Source of the DNA: an uncultured Nostoc sp. | GTDB taxonomy: Bacteria > Cyanobacteriota > Cyanobacteriia > Cyanobacteriales > Nostocaceae | NCBI RefSeq assembly: GCF_937863485.1 | Contig: NZ_CALMFY010000166.1 | Location: 1-36,228 of the forward strand | Direction: 5' to 3' | DNA: 36,228 bases | Shown: one piece after another, positions 25,578-34,462 of the stretch | Numbering within the stretch: position 1 is the stretch's first letter | Layout of the letters: each line of letters opens with the position of its first letter | The notes under the pieces: generated by a model | What the model saw: the letters and a program-made list of their open reading frames with translations, nothing else | What the model was told of the DNA's origin: nothing | The model's database searches: none | Program-made: the position numbers and the translations under genes

Positions 25578-26139
25578 AATAACACGCTAAGAAGTTATTT
25601 TCCTGATTTAGTATCAAAAATTATACCAAGTAGTTAGCGTCGGCGTAGCCCGCCGCAGGCATCGCTTTTCCTGGTTAATTGCTTGGTAAGGTTTTCATGC
25701 GATTATTTATGGGGTTTACCTTCTGCTTTCTGCTCCCTGCCTTCTGACACTGCTTCTTCGCCAGCGCCATTTTATTAAAAAATAATTAAAAATTTAATTT
25801 TCCTAGACACAGCTATGGGGAATTTTCACCCTCAGCTAAGACCTAGAATTGATCCCCAGAAGCAATACTAAAAAAAATATAAATTATTTATTTAAAACTA
25901 GATTTTTTTTAAGTGATCCAGTGCCAGTAAATGATTAAATCTTAATATACCAAGTACATGGCTGAGGGTAAGGCATAGAATTAGAAACATCTTGGTGTAA
26001 ACTTTAGCAACGAGGTAAAGAATAATTCTCAATGCTTAACAAAGTCATCGCTTTTTCACAAAATACAGTATAAAGAATTGGCAACATTGGTAAAGAGAGT
26101 AAACAATAACCATAGCTAAACTTGGAGTTTTGCCAACCT
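25578..26139. other. Intergenic region upstream of glgP
   Basis: It holds a GCGTCGGCGTAGCCCGCC-type dispersed repeat at about 25637-25667, CTTCTGCTTTCTGCTCCCT repeats at 25718-25748, and a 9-bp inverted repeat ACCCTCAGC (25828-25836) / GCTGAGGGT (25961-25969). The remaining A+T-rich 150 bases probably contain the glgP promoter. Confidence 0.55.
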
Positions 26140-28704
26140 ATGCAGCCAATTCGCACATTTAACGTATCCCCTTCGCTACCACCGCGACTCGAACCACTGC
26201 GGCGGCTGGCACAGAACTTGCACTGGGATTGGAATGTTGAAACTAAAGATTTATTTCGTCGCTTAGACTCTGACTTATGGGAGTCTAGCCATCACAATCC
26301 GGTGTTAATGTTGGGTACTATCTCTCAATCACGGCTTCTGGAAGTTGTCGAAGATGAAGGCTTCCTAGCGCAAATGGATCGAGCTGACCGTCAGTTAGAA
26401 GATTATTTGCAAGAGCGCACCTGGTATCAGAAACAACGGGAGCATAAACCAAAAGAATGCTACGCCTATTTTTCGGCGGAATTTGGACTTGTAGATTGTT
26501 TGCCCGTCTATTCTGGGGGCTTGGGCGTTCTAGCGGGAGATCACCTCAAATCTGCCAGTGACTTGGGTCTACCGCTTGTAGGTGTAGGTTTACTGTACCA
26601 GCAAGGCTACTTTGCTCAGTACCTCAATGCCGATGGCTGGCAGCAGGAACGCTATCTGAGCAATGATTTCTACAATATGCCCTTGCATTTAGAGCGCAAT
26701 CCCGATGGTTCAGAACTGCGGATTGCGGTAGATTATCCAGGACGCAAGGTGTATGCCAGAGTTTGGCGCGTACAGGTAGGAACGGTGCCCCTATATTTGA
26801 TGGACACCAACATTGAACCCAACAATGTTTACGACCACGACATTACAGATCAGCTGTACGGTGGCGACATCGATATGCGTATCCACCAGGAAATTATGCT
26901 GGGGATCGGTGGTGTGCAAATGCTCAAAGCTTTGGGGCTGAAAGTCACCGCCTACCACATGAATGAAGGTCACGCCGCCTTCTCCGCCCTAGAACGCATC
27001 CGCTTGCTGATTCAGGAAGAGGGACTGAATTATGCCCAAGCTAAACAAGTGGTGGCTTCCAGCAATATTTTTACTACCCACACGCCAGTACCAGCGGGGA
27101 TTGACTTGTTCGCTCCCGAGAAAATGTTGTACTACTTGGGGTACTATGCAGAGATATTTGAGTTGCCCAAAGAGCAATTTTTAGGACTGGGGCGCGAGAA
27201 TACAGGCGATTTATCTGGGCCTTTCAGTATGGCGGTGCTAGCGCTGAAGATGGCCACATTTTCTAACGGTGTTGCACAATTGCATGGTGTGGTGTCGCGG
27301 CAAATGTTCCAGGGCTTGTGGAAGAATGTGCCCGTAGAGGAAGTGCCGATCGCAGCCATTACTAACGGTGTCCATGCCCGGAGTTGTGTTGCGAAATCGA
27401 CTCAAGAATTGTACGATCGCTACCTGGGGCCAAACTGGTCATCAGCACCACCAGATAGCCCATTGTGGGAGCGGATGGACGCCATACCTGATGAGGAGTT
27501 GTGGCGCAATCATGAACGCTGCCGCTTAGATATGATTTTGTATGTGCGCGAGCATTTGGTCAAACATTTGCACGATCGCGGCGCTTCTGCCTCCGAAATT
27601 ACCCAAGCCCAAGAAGTTTTAGATCCTTACGTTTTCACCATTGGCTTTGCCCGTCGGTTTGCCACCTACAAACGCGCTACCCTCTGGATGCGTGATTTGG
27701 AACGCATTAAGCGGCTTTTACTGGCTAACAAAGACCGAAAAGTGCAATTTGTGATTGCTGGTAAGGCACATCCCAAGGATATTCCCGGTAAAGAACTGAT
27801 CCGCGATATCAATCACTTTATCCGCGAACAAGATTTAGAAAAACAGGTAGTGTTTGTTCCCAATTACGACATTCACATATCTCGGTTGATGGTTGCGGGT
27901 TGCGATATCTGGTTGAATACACCGCGTCGTCCACGGGAAGCCTCTGGTACCAGTGGCATGAAAGCGGCAATGAATGGATTGCCGAATTTAAGTGTACTAG
28001 ATGGCTGGTGGGATGAAGCTGATTACGTCCGCACAGGCTGGGCAATTGGACATGGAGAGAATTATGACGATCCTAACTACCAGGATGAAGTAGAAGCAAA
28101 TGCTCTCTACGAGTTGTTAGAGAAGGAAGTCGTACCGCTATTTTATGAACATCGGGATACTGATGGCTTACCGCGTCCGTGGGTTGCGAAAATGAAGGAT
28201 GCAATTCGGTTGAATTGTCCATTCTTTAATACAGCGCGGATGGTAGGAGAATATGGGGAGCGAGCTTATTTCCCAGCTAGCGATCGCTATCATACCCTGA
28301 GTGTTGATAACTATGCCCCAGCTAAAGAACTAGCTGCTTGGAAAGCAAAACTGGGTGAACACTGGTTCAACATCAAAATCAAAGATGTTGATGTATCGGC
28401 AGTTTCGGACATTGAGGTTAACCAAACGGTTACAGTCAAAGCCAAAGTTGACTTGGCAACTTTGACGAATAATGATGTGCAGGTGGAGTTATACCAAGGT
28501 GCGATCGATCCCAATGGTGAGATTGTCAACGCTGTGTCAGTGGTAATGGATTACGAAGGTGAGGATGGACAGCAATTGGGTATTTACACGGGTAATATCA
28601 CTTATACCGCTTCTGGTTTGCAAGGCTTGTCTTTGCGTGTATTGCCGAAAAATCAATACCTGGCTAATGCTTATGAACCAAGGTTGATTGCTTGGGCAGA
28701 GTAA
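26140..28704 (+). CDS. glgP: Alpha-glucan (glycogen) phosphorylase
   Basis: The 854-residue GT35 enzyme releases glucose-1-phosphate from glycogen in the cytoplasm. It is of the DUF3417-containing alpha-glucan phosphorylase type, with the N-terminal LPPRLEPLRRLAQNLHWDWN. Further motifs are YFSAEFGLVDCLPVYSGGLG, MNEGHAAFSALERI, THTPVPAG and FARRFATYKRATL. The PLP site EASGTSGMKAAMNG has the Schiff-base lysine at K608, and LDGWWDEA follows. The ATG MQPIRTFNV is preferred over a TTG six codons upstream. The gene is followed 33 bp later by a strong terminator, so it is likely a single-gene unit. Confidence 0.95.
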   Translation: MQPIRTFNVSPSLPPRLEPLRRLAQNLHWDWNVETKDLFRRLDSDLWESSHHNPVLMLGTISQSRLLEVVEDEGFLAQMDRADRQLEDYLQERTWYQKQREHKPKECYAYFSAEFGLVDCLPVYSGGLGVLAGDHLKSASDLGLPLVGVGLLYQQGYFAQYLNADGWQQERYLSNDFYNMPLHLERNPDGSELRIAVDYPGRKVYARVWRVQVGTVPLYLMDTNIEPNNVYDHDITDQLYGGDIDMRIHQEIMLGIGGVQMLKALGLKVTAYHMNEGHAAFSALERIRLLIQEEGLNYAQAKQVVASSNIFTTHTPVPAGIDLFAPEKMLYYLGYYAEIFELPKEQFLGLGRENTGDLSGPFSMAVLALKMATFSNGVAQLHGVVSRQMFQGLWKNVPVEEVPIAAITNGVHARSCVAKSTQELYDRYLGPNWSSAPPDSPLWERMDAIPDEELWRNHERCRLDMILYVREHLVKHLHDRGASASEITQAQEVLDPYVFTIGFARRFATYKRATLWMRDLERIKRLLLANKDRKVQFVIAGKAHPKDIPGKELIRDINHFIREQDLEKQVVFVPNYDIHISRLMVAGCDIWLNTPRRPREASGTSGMKAAMNGLPNLSVLDGWWDEADYVRTGWAIGHGENYDDPNYQDEVEANALYELLEKEVVPLFYEHRDTDGLPRPWVAKMKDAIRLNCPFFNTARMVGEYGERAYFPASDRYHTLSVDNYAPAKELAAWKAKLGEHWFNIKIKDVDVSAVSDIEVNQTVTVKAKVDLATLTNNDVQVELYQGAIDPNGEIVNAVSVVMDYEGEDGQQLGIYTGNITYTASGLQGLSLRVLPKNQYLANAYEPRLIAWAE

Positions 28705-28737
28705 TAGTGCTGAGTAGTTATTGACTACTCAAGATTA

Positions 28738-28770
28738 GGCGTTGCTGATTTAAGTTTAGCAACGCCTTTT
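28738..28770 (+). terminator. Rho-independent terminator after glgP
   Basis: GGCGTTGCT (28738-28746) and AGCAACGCC (28758-28766) form a perfect 9-bp stem with an 11-base loop, followed by TTTTATT. Confidence 0.88.
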
Positions 28771-28894
28771 ATTATGCTACGCAGTCACGCCCAAAAAATA
28801 ACTACTGCTAGAATTATTCTAATCTCAGCTTTTTTTTGCTTTTTTTTCAACCCGTCGAACTCACGTTCTCTTAGGGGTTTCAAAGGCTATTTTT

Positions 28895-29434
28895 ATGTCT
28901 CGTTCAAGTTTTCTAGTTACCCAAGACACACCACAGATTCAGCAAGGCATCCTCGACTTCTACCTGAAAAAGGCTGACAGGTTTCGGGCGTACTTTCCAG
29001 GAGGAGAGGAGTTAAGTGGCAGCAGATCAGATTTTTTAGCGCTTGAGGAAGTGTCTGTACAACCTTGGTCAGGAATGGTGGGCTGTATAGTTGTTGAAGG
29101 CACTTTAACGTCAGCAGCAATAGCGCTCATCAGAGAACGCGGAAAACTTGACGAAGATAGCTGCCCTCATCCTTTGCAACTATGGTTCTATGAGTTAATC
29201 AATGACACTGAGGTGTTACTGCGGATCGCAGACTTTTCGGTTTGGACGGGCTTCGCTACGCTAGATGAGTTACAGAGCTTGGAGAAAGAAAAGATTCCTG
29301 TCAGAGAATGGCACGAAATTTCTTCTGAACCTGAGGAAGGAGCGACGTCACTGCCGATGCTTGAAAGTCTCCAAGAGCTATTGATCCAGGCAGCTAAGGA
29401 ACTGGAGTTTAAACTAAGAGCAGGCGGTCTCTAA
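28895..29434 (+). CDS. Hypothetical 179-residue soluble protein
   Basis: The acidic protein begins MSRSSFLVTQDTPQIQQGIL and contains FYLKKADRFRAYFPGGEEL, a central hydrophobic strand (GMVGCIVVEGTLTSAAIALI) and a C-terminal helix (MLESLQELLIQAAKELEFKL). There is no signal peptide or certain membrane helix. No family was recognised. The coding pattern is strong and the ATG is preceded by AAAGG about 10 bases upstream. It lies between the glgP terminator and a converging DUF429 gene. Confidence 0.75.
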   Translation: MSRSSFLVTQDTPQIQQGILDFYLKKADRFRAYFPGGEELSGSRSDFLALEEVSVQPWSGMVGCIVVEGTLTSAAIALIRERGKLDEDSCPHPLQLWFYELINDTEVLLRIADFSVWTGFATLDELQSLEKEKIPVREWHEISSEPEEGATSLPMLESLQELLIQAAKELEFKLRAGGL

Positions 29435-29662
29435 TATTTTCATCTTTGAAGGTTGTGTTTTATCAACTCAGCACTGCTGGGTTGTTTCTTGTTACTTAGT
29501 CTAAACTCCAGTAAGGAAGCGTTTTTTCCCAAACACAATTAACTACCAATCTACAATACCCCCGTTGATTAGTCTAGTTTACTAGGGATAAGATATTACG
29601 ATTGCGTCGCAATATCTAAATCAGAAGCAAGGACTCTAAAGCAGAATACGCGAAGCCTTTGC

Positions 29663-30442
29663 TCAAATTCTTTGAGGGATGATAATGTAGCCAGTGGTGC
29701 GATCGCCTAATACGAGGTTACGTTGTTCTCCCCAATACCACCAATAAGCAGCAACATAAGCGCAGATGAGACTATCTAGCTTATCTTCGGTTGCTTTGAG
29801 GGCTGCGCCTGTGGTAGGGATTTCAAGCAGGAACGAACCGCAGAGGCGCAGAGAAGCCAGTGCGTTGGGCGGGTTCCCCGACTTAAAGCAACTGGCGCGG
29901 CGCAGAGGAGGAGAGAAGGAGGGGAGGATATCGAGAAGATAATTTTGGAGTTTGATTAATTCTAGGCGGCGCTCATTGAGGCGTCCTTTTTTGTATTTGA
30001 GGATGCGTTCTAAGTTGAATAGGTTAACGATCGCTGGGTGGGGAAAGACTTCTATTTGATATCTGCTGAGTTTTTGCGCTTCAATGGTGGGTGCATGTGC
30101 AAAACCGCGTGATTCTAATTCTAAACCAAAGTTGATGGTGCGTTCTGCAAAGGGTAGGTTTTTGTTAGCTGGGTAGCATCCCGCATGATATCTGCCAAAG
30201 TACTTGTGGCTGAGTTTGTCGGGTAAGCGACTCCCGCTATCGTTAGGTATGAGAGTAGGTGCATCTACGGCGATGATGGCTGGTTCATCTGATTTTACAC
30301 TCTGATCAATCCAGGTGAGGATGTCTGCAATAGCTTCTTTGCGGTCTAGATCAAGTAGTTGCAGTTGTCCGTCTATCCATTCTAAGCAGCATAATCCACT
30401 TGGTTGTGATTTCCAACCTAAATCAATGCCAATAAATTTCAT
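29663..30442 (-). CDS. DUF429 domain protein (predicted RNase H-like fold nuclease) with repeat insertion
   Basis: The 259-residue protein starts with the RNase H-like first strand FIGIDLGWKS. AIIAVDAPTLIPND supplies the second acidic position, followed by the family motifs AGCYPANKNLPFAERT, IEVFPHPAIVNLF and EDKLDSLICAYVAAYWW (third acidic site). DUF429 proteins are predicted nucleases without a firm cellular role. Residues about 177-205 (RRASCFKSGNPPNALASLR, LCG) are encoded by a Nostoc-type repeat (CGCAGAGGCGCAGAGAAG) inserted in frame just before IPTTGAALKATED. Whether the product is active is unknown. It is divergent from the following glycosyltransferase across about 150 bp. Confidence 0.85.
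   Translation of the reverse strand: MKFIGIDLGWKSQPSGLCCLEWIDGQLQLLDLDRKEAIADILTWIDQSVKSDEPAIIAVDAPTLIPNDSGSRLPDKLSHKYFGRYHAGCYPANKNLPFAERTINFGLELESRGFAHAPTIEAQKLSRYQIEVFPHPAIVNLFNLERILKYKKGRLNERRLELIKLQNYLLDILPSFSPPLRRASCFKSGNPPNALASLRLCGSFLLEIPTTGAALKATEDKLDSLICAYVAAYWWYWGEQRNLVLGDRTTGYIIIPQRI
29829..29911. repeat. CGCAGAGGCGCAGAG-type dispersed repeat inside the DUF429 gene
   Basis: An ~83-bp G+C-rich block (GGAACGAACCGCAGAGGCGC ... GGCGCGGCGCAGAGGAGG) differs in composition from its surroundings, keeps the reading frame and matches a repeat type widespread in Nostoc intergenic DNA (recognition from memory). Confidence 0.6.
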
Positions 30443-30593
30443 GGTTATAACACGAATTTGTGATTATTTTCCCATTTTCGGGTAACCATTTACCTAAGTT
30501 TACTTGCTAAAAATCGTGGTAAATAATCTTATAATCTTAAGCAGCTTGTCTTAATTTATTTTATCTCGCAATAAATTAATCAAGATTATTCCA

Positions 30594-31853
30594 ATGAAAA
30601 TTTTATTTTTACATCCCAATTTTCCCTCGCAATTTCGCAACCTGGCGACAGTTTTAGGTAAAAATCCTAATTACAAAGTCGTCTTTGGGACAAATCGTCG
30701 TGAAGGAGAAATACCTGGCGTTTATAAAGCTATTTACACTCCTTCTCGTGAAGCTGCTCCCCAAACCCACCACTACGTTCGCAACCTGGAAAATGCTGTT
30801 CTCACTGCTCAGGCTATCTATCGCGTGGCAGAAAACTTAAAAGCTCAGGGTTTCGTTCCAGATATAGTTTATGGTCATTCTGGTTGGGGGCCGACTTTAT
30901 TTATGAAAGATGTTTTCCCCAAAGCCGAATTATTGTGTTATTTCGAGTGGTTTTACCACGCTCACGGTTCGGATGCAGATTTTGATCCTAAAGATCCACT
31001 GAATGCTGATGATGAATGCCGCATTCGCGTAAAAAATGCGCCGATTTTGACTGATTTATATAGTTGCGATCGCGGTCTTTCTCCGACGAATTGGCAGCGA
31101 CAGCAGTTTCCTAAAGAATATCATAGCAAAATCACTGTAATTCATGATGGTATTGATACCAATTTTTTTGTCCCCAAACCAGGCGCAAAGTTAGTTTTAC
31201 CAAGAATCAATCTTGATCTTTCCCATGTGGAAGAGTTGGTAACTTATGTGGGACGGGGGATGGAACCTTATAGAGGTTTTCCGCAGTTTATGGAAACGGT
31301 GGCGCTAATTCAGCAGCGAAGACCTAAGTGCCATGTGGTAGTTGTGGGAGAAGATAGGGTGGCTTATGGGAAGAATCTCCCCGATGGTCAGACTTATAAA
31401 AAATTAATGCTAGAAAAATTATCTTTGGATTTATCGAGGCTCCACTTTACAGATAGGCTTCCTTACAATGAGTACCTTCAGGTTTTACAAGCTTCTTCTG
31501 CTCATGTTTATTTAACCCGTCCTTTTGTTTTATCCTGGTCAATGTTAGAAGTCATGGCAGCAGGATGTTTACTAGTAGCTTCCAAGACTCAGCCAGTATT
31601 GGAAGTCGTACAGGATGGGGTAAATGGACTGCTGGTAGATTTCTTTTCTCCGCAGAATATTGCTAATCGGGTTGAAGAGGCGCTGAATCATCCTCAGGAG
31701 ATGAATGCAATTCGTGTTAATGCGCGAGAGACAATTATCAAGCGTTATGATTTAGCGAAACTGTTACCACAGCATTTGCAATGGATGTTCGCTGGTAAAG
31801 GTTCTGATAGTTTGAAAAAGCGCCCAAGTTCTAAAGGATTTGGCAGAAATTAG
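30594..31853 (+). CDS. Glycosyltransferase family 4 (GT-B) protein
   Basis: The 419-residue soluble GT-B enzyme has an N-terminal domain that opens KILFLHPNFPSQFRNLA, followed by YGHSGWGPTLFMKDVFP and CYFEWFYHAHGSDADFDP, as in the Glyco_trans_4_3 family. Its C-terminal Glycos_transf_1 domain has VTYVGRGMEPYRGFPQFME, HVVVVGEDRVAYG and the donor-binding E319 motif EVMAAGCLLVASKTQPVLE. It should transfer a sugar from a nucleotide donor to a polysaccharide, lipid or protein acceptor; donor and acceptor are unknown. A second probable glycosyltransferase follows about 110 bp downstream on the same strand. Confidence 0.9.
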   Translation: MKILFLHPNFPSQFRNLATVLGKNPNYKVVFGTNRREGEIPGVYKAIYTPSREAAPQTHHYVRNLENAVLTAQAIYRVAENLKAQGFVPDIVYGHSGWGPTLFMKDVFPKAELLCYFEWFYHAHGSDADFDPKDPLNADDECRIRVKNAPILTDLYSCDRGLSPTNWQRQQFPKEYHSKITVIHDGIDTNFFVPKPGAKLVLPRINLDLSHVEELVTYVGRGMEPYRGFPQFMETVALIQQRRPKCHVVVVGEDRVAYGKNLPDGQTYKKLMLEKLSLDLSRLHFTDRLPYNEYLQVLQASSAHVYLTRPFVLSWSMLEVMAAGCLLVASKTQPVLEVVQDGVNGLLVDFFSPQNIANRVEEALNHPQEMNAIRVNARETIIKRYDLAKLLPQHLQWMFAGKGSDSLKKRPSSKGFGRN

Positions 31854-31965
31854 ATGAGTAGTTGGGGTTGAGTTTCCCGAAGTTTAATTGGGGTACACTG
31901 AAGTTTTTTGATTGGGAAAAACTAATGTAACTAGGATATTTACAAAGAATAAATTAATAGCCTCA

Positions 31966-32832
31966 ATGCGAATTATTTTTACCATTGCCCATTTTTTCAA
32001 ACCTAGCGGTGAGGGTCGTCATGCTTCCCAACGCAAAGACCCACAACCCCGCTTGCAGGCATTAACTAAAAGCCTTACCGCCTTACACCAATTATTTAGC
32101 AACTCTCAACGGATCATCGATATTGCTCAACGACTAGCTTTCCCTGCTAACCAACCCCAGTTCCATGAACTAGATATTGTTATTTGTACAACCAAAGATA
32201 ATCATCTTCTGAATCAGCTTCCCTTACCATCCCATTTATATAAGCATCATTCTACTAATATAGAACCTCTGCTTTTGGGGTTTGAGTGCCAAGCTGTTTT
32301 ACAAAGTTGTCTCGGTCAGTATGATTACTACTGCTTTCTTGAAGATGACCTAATTATTTATGACCCTTGGTTTTTTATAAAATTAAATTGGTTTACCCAA
32401 CAAGCGGGTGATTTAAATTTGCTCCAGCCAAATCGTTATGAAGTTTCGCCCCACGGTTTGGTTCACAAAGCTTACATTGATGGGGATTTGGCTTTGCGAG
32501 TAACTGCTCCCTTTCAAAATGTGCAGGAGCAACAGGAACTCAAAGGTACAATTATGAATGCACCAATTGCCTTTCGTCGTGCCCTCAATCCTCATTCAGG
32601 CTGCTATTTTTTGAATGCAAATCAGATGACTCATTGGGCTAATCAAACTTATTTCCTTGACCGGGATATTAGCTTTGTTGGCCCTCTAGAAAGTGCTGCA
32701 ACCTTGGGAATTATGAAGACATTCCGAATTTACAAAACTTCACCGGATCAAGCAAGTTTTTTGGAGATTCAGCACTCTGGAACTGGATTTCTAGGGTTAA
32801 TTGGAGGACAGGTGGGTTTAGCAGAAAGGTGA
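31966..32832 (+). CDS. Putative GT-A type glycosyltransferase
   Basis: The 288-residue soluble protein begins MRIIFTIAHFFKPSGEGRHA, with a nucleotide-binding-like first strand. The acidic motif CFLEDDLIIYDPWFF resembles the DxD/EDD metal-nucleotide site of GT-A enzymes. No named family is certain, so the call rests on this motif and on the adjacent GT4 gene. A TTG 18 codons upstream in frame would add a poorly conserved tail; the ATG is chosen for its homologous-looking start. There is no signal peptide or membrane helix. Confidence 0.7.
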   Translation: MRIIFTIAHFFKPSGEGRHASQRKDPQPRLQALTKSLTALHQLFSNSQRIIDIAQRLAFPANQPQFHELDIVICTTKDNHLLNQLPLPSHLYKHHSTNIEPLLLGFECQAVLQSCLGQYDYYCFLEDDLIIYDPWFFIKLNWFTQQAGDLNLLQPNRYEVSPHGLVHKAYIDGDLALRVTAPFQNVQEQQELKGTIMNAPIAFRRALNPHSGCYFLNANQMTHWANQTYFLDRDISFVGPLESAATLGIMKTFRIYKTSPDQASFLEIQHSGTGFLGLIGGQVGLAER

Positions 32833-33156
32833 ATACTACAAGGTAATCATACAATAAATACGGTTTTTGAAGGGCGATCGCAACCAACTGCCACCAGAAA
32901 CGGAAACGAGTTGAGCGAACAATACCCTGACGTCAAACAATTATCGGAAATAAACACAGTTCATGCCAAGTTATAGGACGTTTGCCCTTGGTATGCTTAC
33001 CTTTTATCAAGTTAAAGTGGCGTCAGGTGCGTTGGAGATAAATATTCCTAAATGTATGTTACAAGTTCTTACATTTTGGTGTTAAAAAACTAAAAAAATC
33101 TAATTAATTATTATACTCATGTTGCATGATTTTAATGATTGTTTAGGAGTATGACT
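32833..33156. other. Intergenic region before the methyltransferase
   Basis: A HIP1 octamer lies at 32874-32881. CCTGACGTCA near 32925 and GGCGTCAGG near 33017 form a distant 7-bp inverted repeat. A+T-rich DNA from 33050 to 33140 probably holds the promoter. AGGAG at 33145-33149, seven bases before the ATG at 33157, decides the start of the next gene. Confidence 0.55.
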
Positions 33157-34290
33157 ATGACTACTAGTACCCTACTGCAAGAAATAGAAAAGTATATCCC
33201 TATTGTGGGAGATATAAATATTAAGAGTCCATTAGCATACCAAGCAACTCGTGGGGCGGTTGAGGTAGTCAACACAGTTCAGATGGCAGTGGCAGAAGCT
33301 TATATCAACGGATTAGAAGTTCCTGATTCCGTTCTAGAATCGCTTTTCGATACCTGTATGCCAATTTTCTTTCAGTATTTCCCATCCCTCCTGGCACCGT
33401 ATGAATGGGTATTAAAAGAAACTGATCATCTCGCGGTAGGATCACGGGAACTAATGAAAATTCAGTACGACTTGCCTCAAGCCATGCTGAATACTATGTT
33501 GGGGGACGGGAAACTCATTTATCCTAAGTACAGCATGGGATTGTGGGAAAAAGGAGCATTAAACCTTGAGCAATCCCAGATGCACATGATTGATGGTGTG
33601 ATTGAAAAGCTAGACATCAAGGACGGAGACAATATCTTAGACTTTGGGTGCGGGTGGGGATGTGTTCCTAATTACATTCTTTCTAAGTTCCCCAATGTCA
33701 AGTTTACGGGTCTTAATTTGAGCCACGAGCAATGTGAATATATCCGCCACAAAATGCAAGATCCTGAGAGTTATCTCAGTTCAGATCGGTTTACCCTATA
33801 TGAAGGTGATTTGAATAATGCAAATTTCGAGACGAAGTTTGATAAAATCCTCTCGATTGGTGTTTTTTGTCATGTTGGTAACTTAACGGGAGCCTTTAAA
33901 AAATTAGCTTCGTTTCTGAAGGATGATGGCAAAGTTTTAATTCACATCATCACAGTCCGCATCCCTAACAATATGTCCAGCGTTTACACTCACAAATATA
34001 TTTTTCCACACGGTAGGTACTGGAATTACGACGCAGTTCCAAGCCATAAACAAGACCTCAAAACAATTCAAAGATGGTATCTTAATGGCTCTAATTACTC
34101 TAAAACACTAAGTAACTGGTTACAAAATTTTGACGACAACCAGGCAACAATAAAAACATTAAATTATGGCATGGACTATGCCAAGTTTCGCCGGATATGG
34201 AGGTTTTATTTGATATGGTTTATTCGTAATTTTGCTAGTTGTGATGGAGAATATAATGGTAATGGTCAATTTTTAATGGTTCATGCTTAA
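33157..34290 (+). CDS. SAM-dependent methyltransferase, CFA / coclaurine N-methyltransferase-like
   Basis: The 377-residue protein has SAM motif I ILDFGCGWGCVPNYI near residue 160, the post-I region VKFTGLNLSHEQCEYI, and FDKILSIGVFCHVGN in place of the cyclopropane-synthase EMxEHV region. The C-terminal order (FPHGRYWNY, RWYLNGSNYSKTLSNWL, FRRIWRFYLIWF, GNGQFLMVH) parallels plant coclaurine N-methyltransferases and related bacterial and animal proteins more than E. coli Cfa. Possible substrates are therefore an amine or an unsaturated acyl chain. Start choice is set by AGGAG seven bases before this ATG; an earlier ATG (33151) is too close to it. It is convergent with an acyl desaturase gene. 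Confidence 0.87.
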   Translation: MTTSTLLQEIEKYIPIVGDINIKSPLAYQATRGAVEVVNTVQMAVAEAYINGLEVPDSVLESLFDTCMPIFFQYFPSLLAPYEWVLKETDHLAVGSRELMKIQYDLPQAMLNTMLGDGKLIYPKYSMGLWEKGALNLEQSQMHMIDGVIEKLDIKDGDNILDFGCGWGCVPNYILSKFPNVKFTGLNLSHEQCEYIRHKMQDPESYLSSDRFTLYEGDLNNANFETKFDKILSIGVFCHVGNLTGAFKKLASFLKDDGKVLIHIITVRIPNNMSSVYTHKYIFPHGRYWNYDAVPSHKQDLKTIQRWYLNGSNYSKTLSNWLQNFDDNQATIKTLNYGMDYAKFRRIWRFYLIWFIRNFASCDGEYNGNGQFLMVHA

Positions 34291-34462
34291 CCGGACAAAG
34301 CTAATGTTTCACCTACTAGAGGATGGACATTCTGCCTGTCCTTATTTAACTGGCTGAAGATGGCTTCTTGACAAAAACATCTTCATTCTGTTAAATGTTT
34401 GGATTCTTGACTGAGAAGGCAAGGAACAGACTTTTCTTCTGAGCAATCTGTCAACCAGAATA
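34291..34462. terminator. Convergent intergenic region with weak hairpins
   Basis: GGACA..TGTCC at about 34325-34341 and GAAGATG/CATCTTC at 34356-34384 can form short stems between the converging methyltransferase and desaturase genes. Neither has a strong T run, so bidirectional termination is only suggested. Confidence 0.35.

Noticed and set aside
28774..28977. Plus-strand frame of 67 codons overlapping the next gene
   Set aside because: It overlaps the better-supported frame at 28895 and begins just after the glgP terminator in T-rich DNA.
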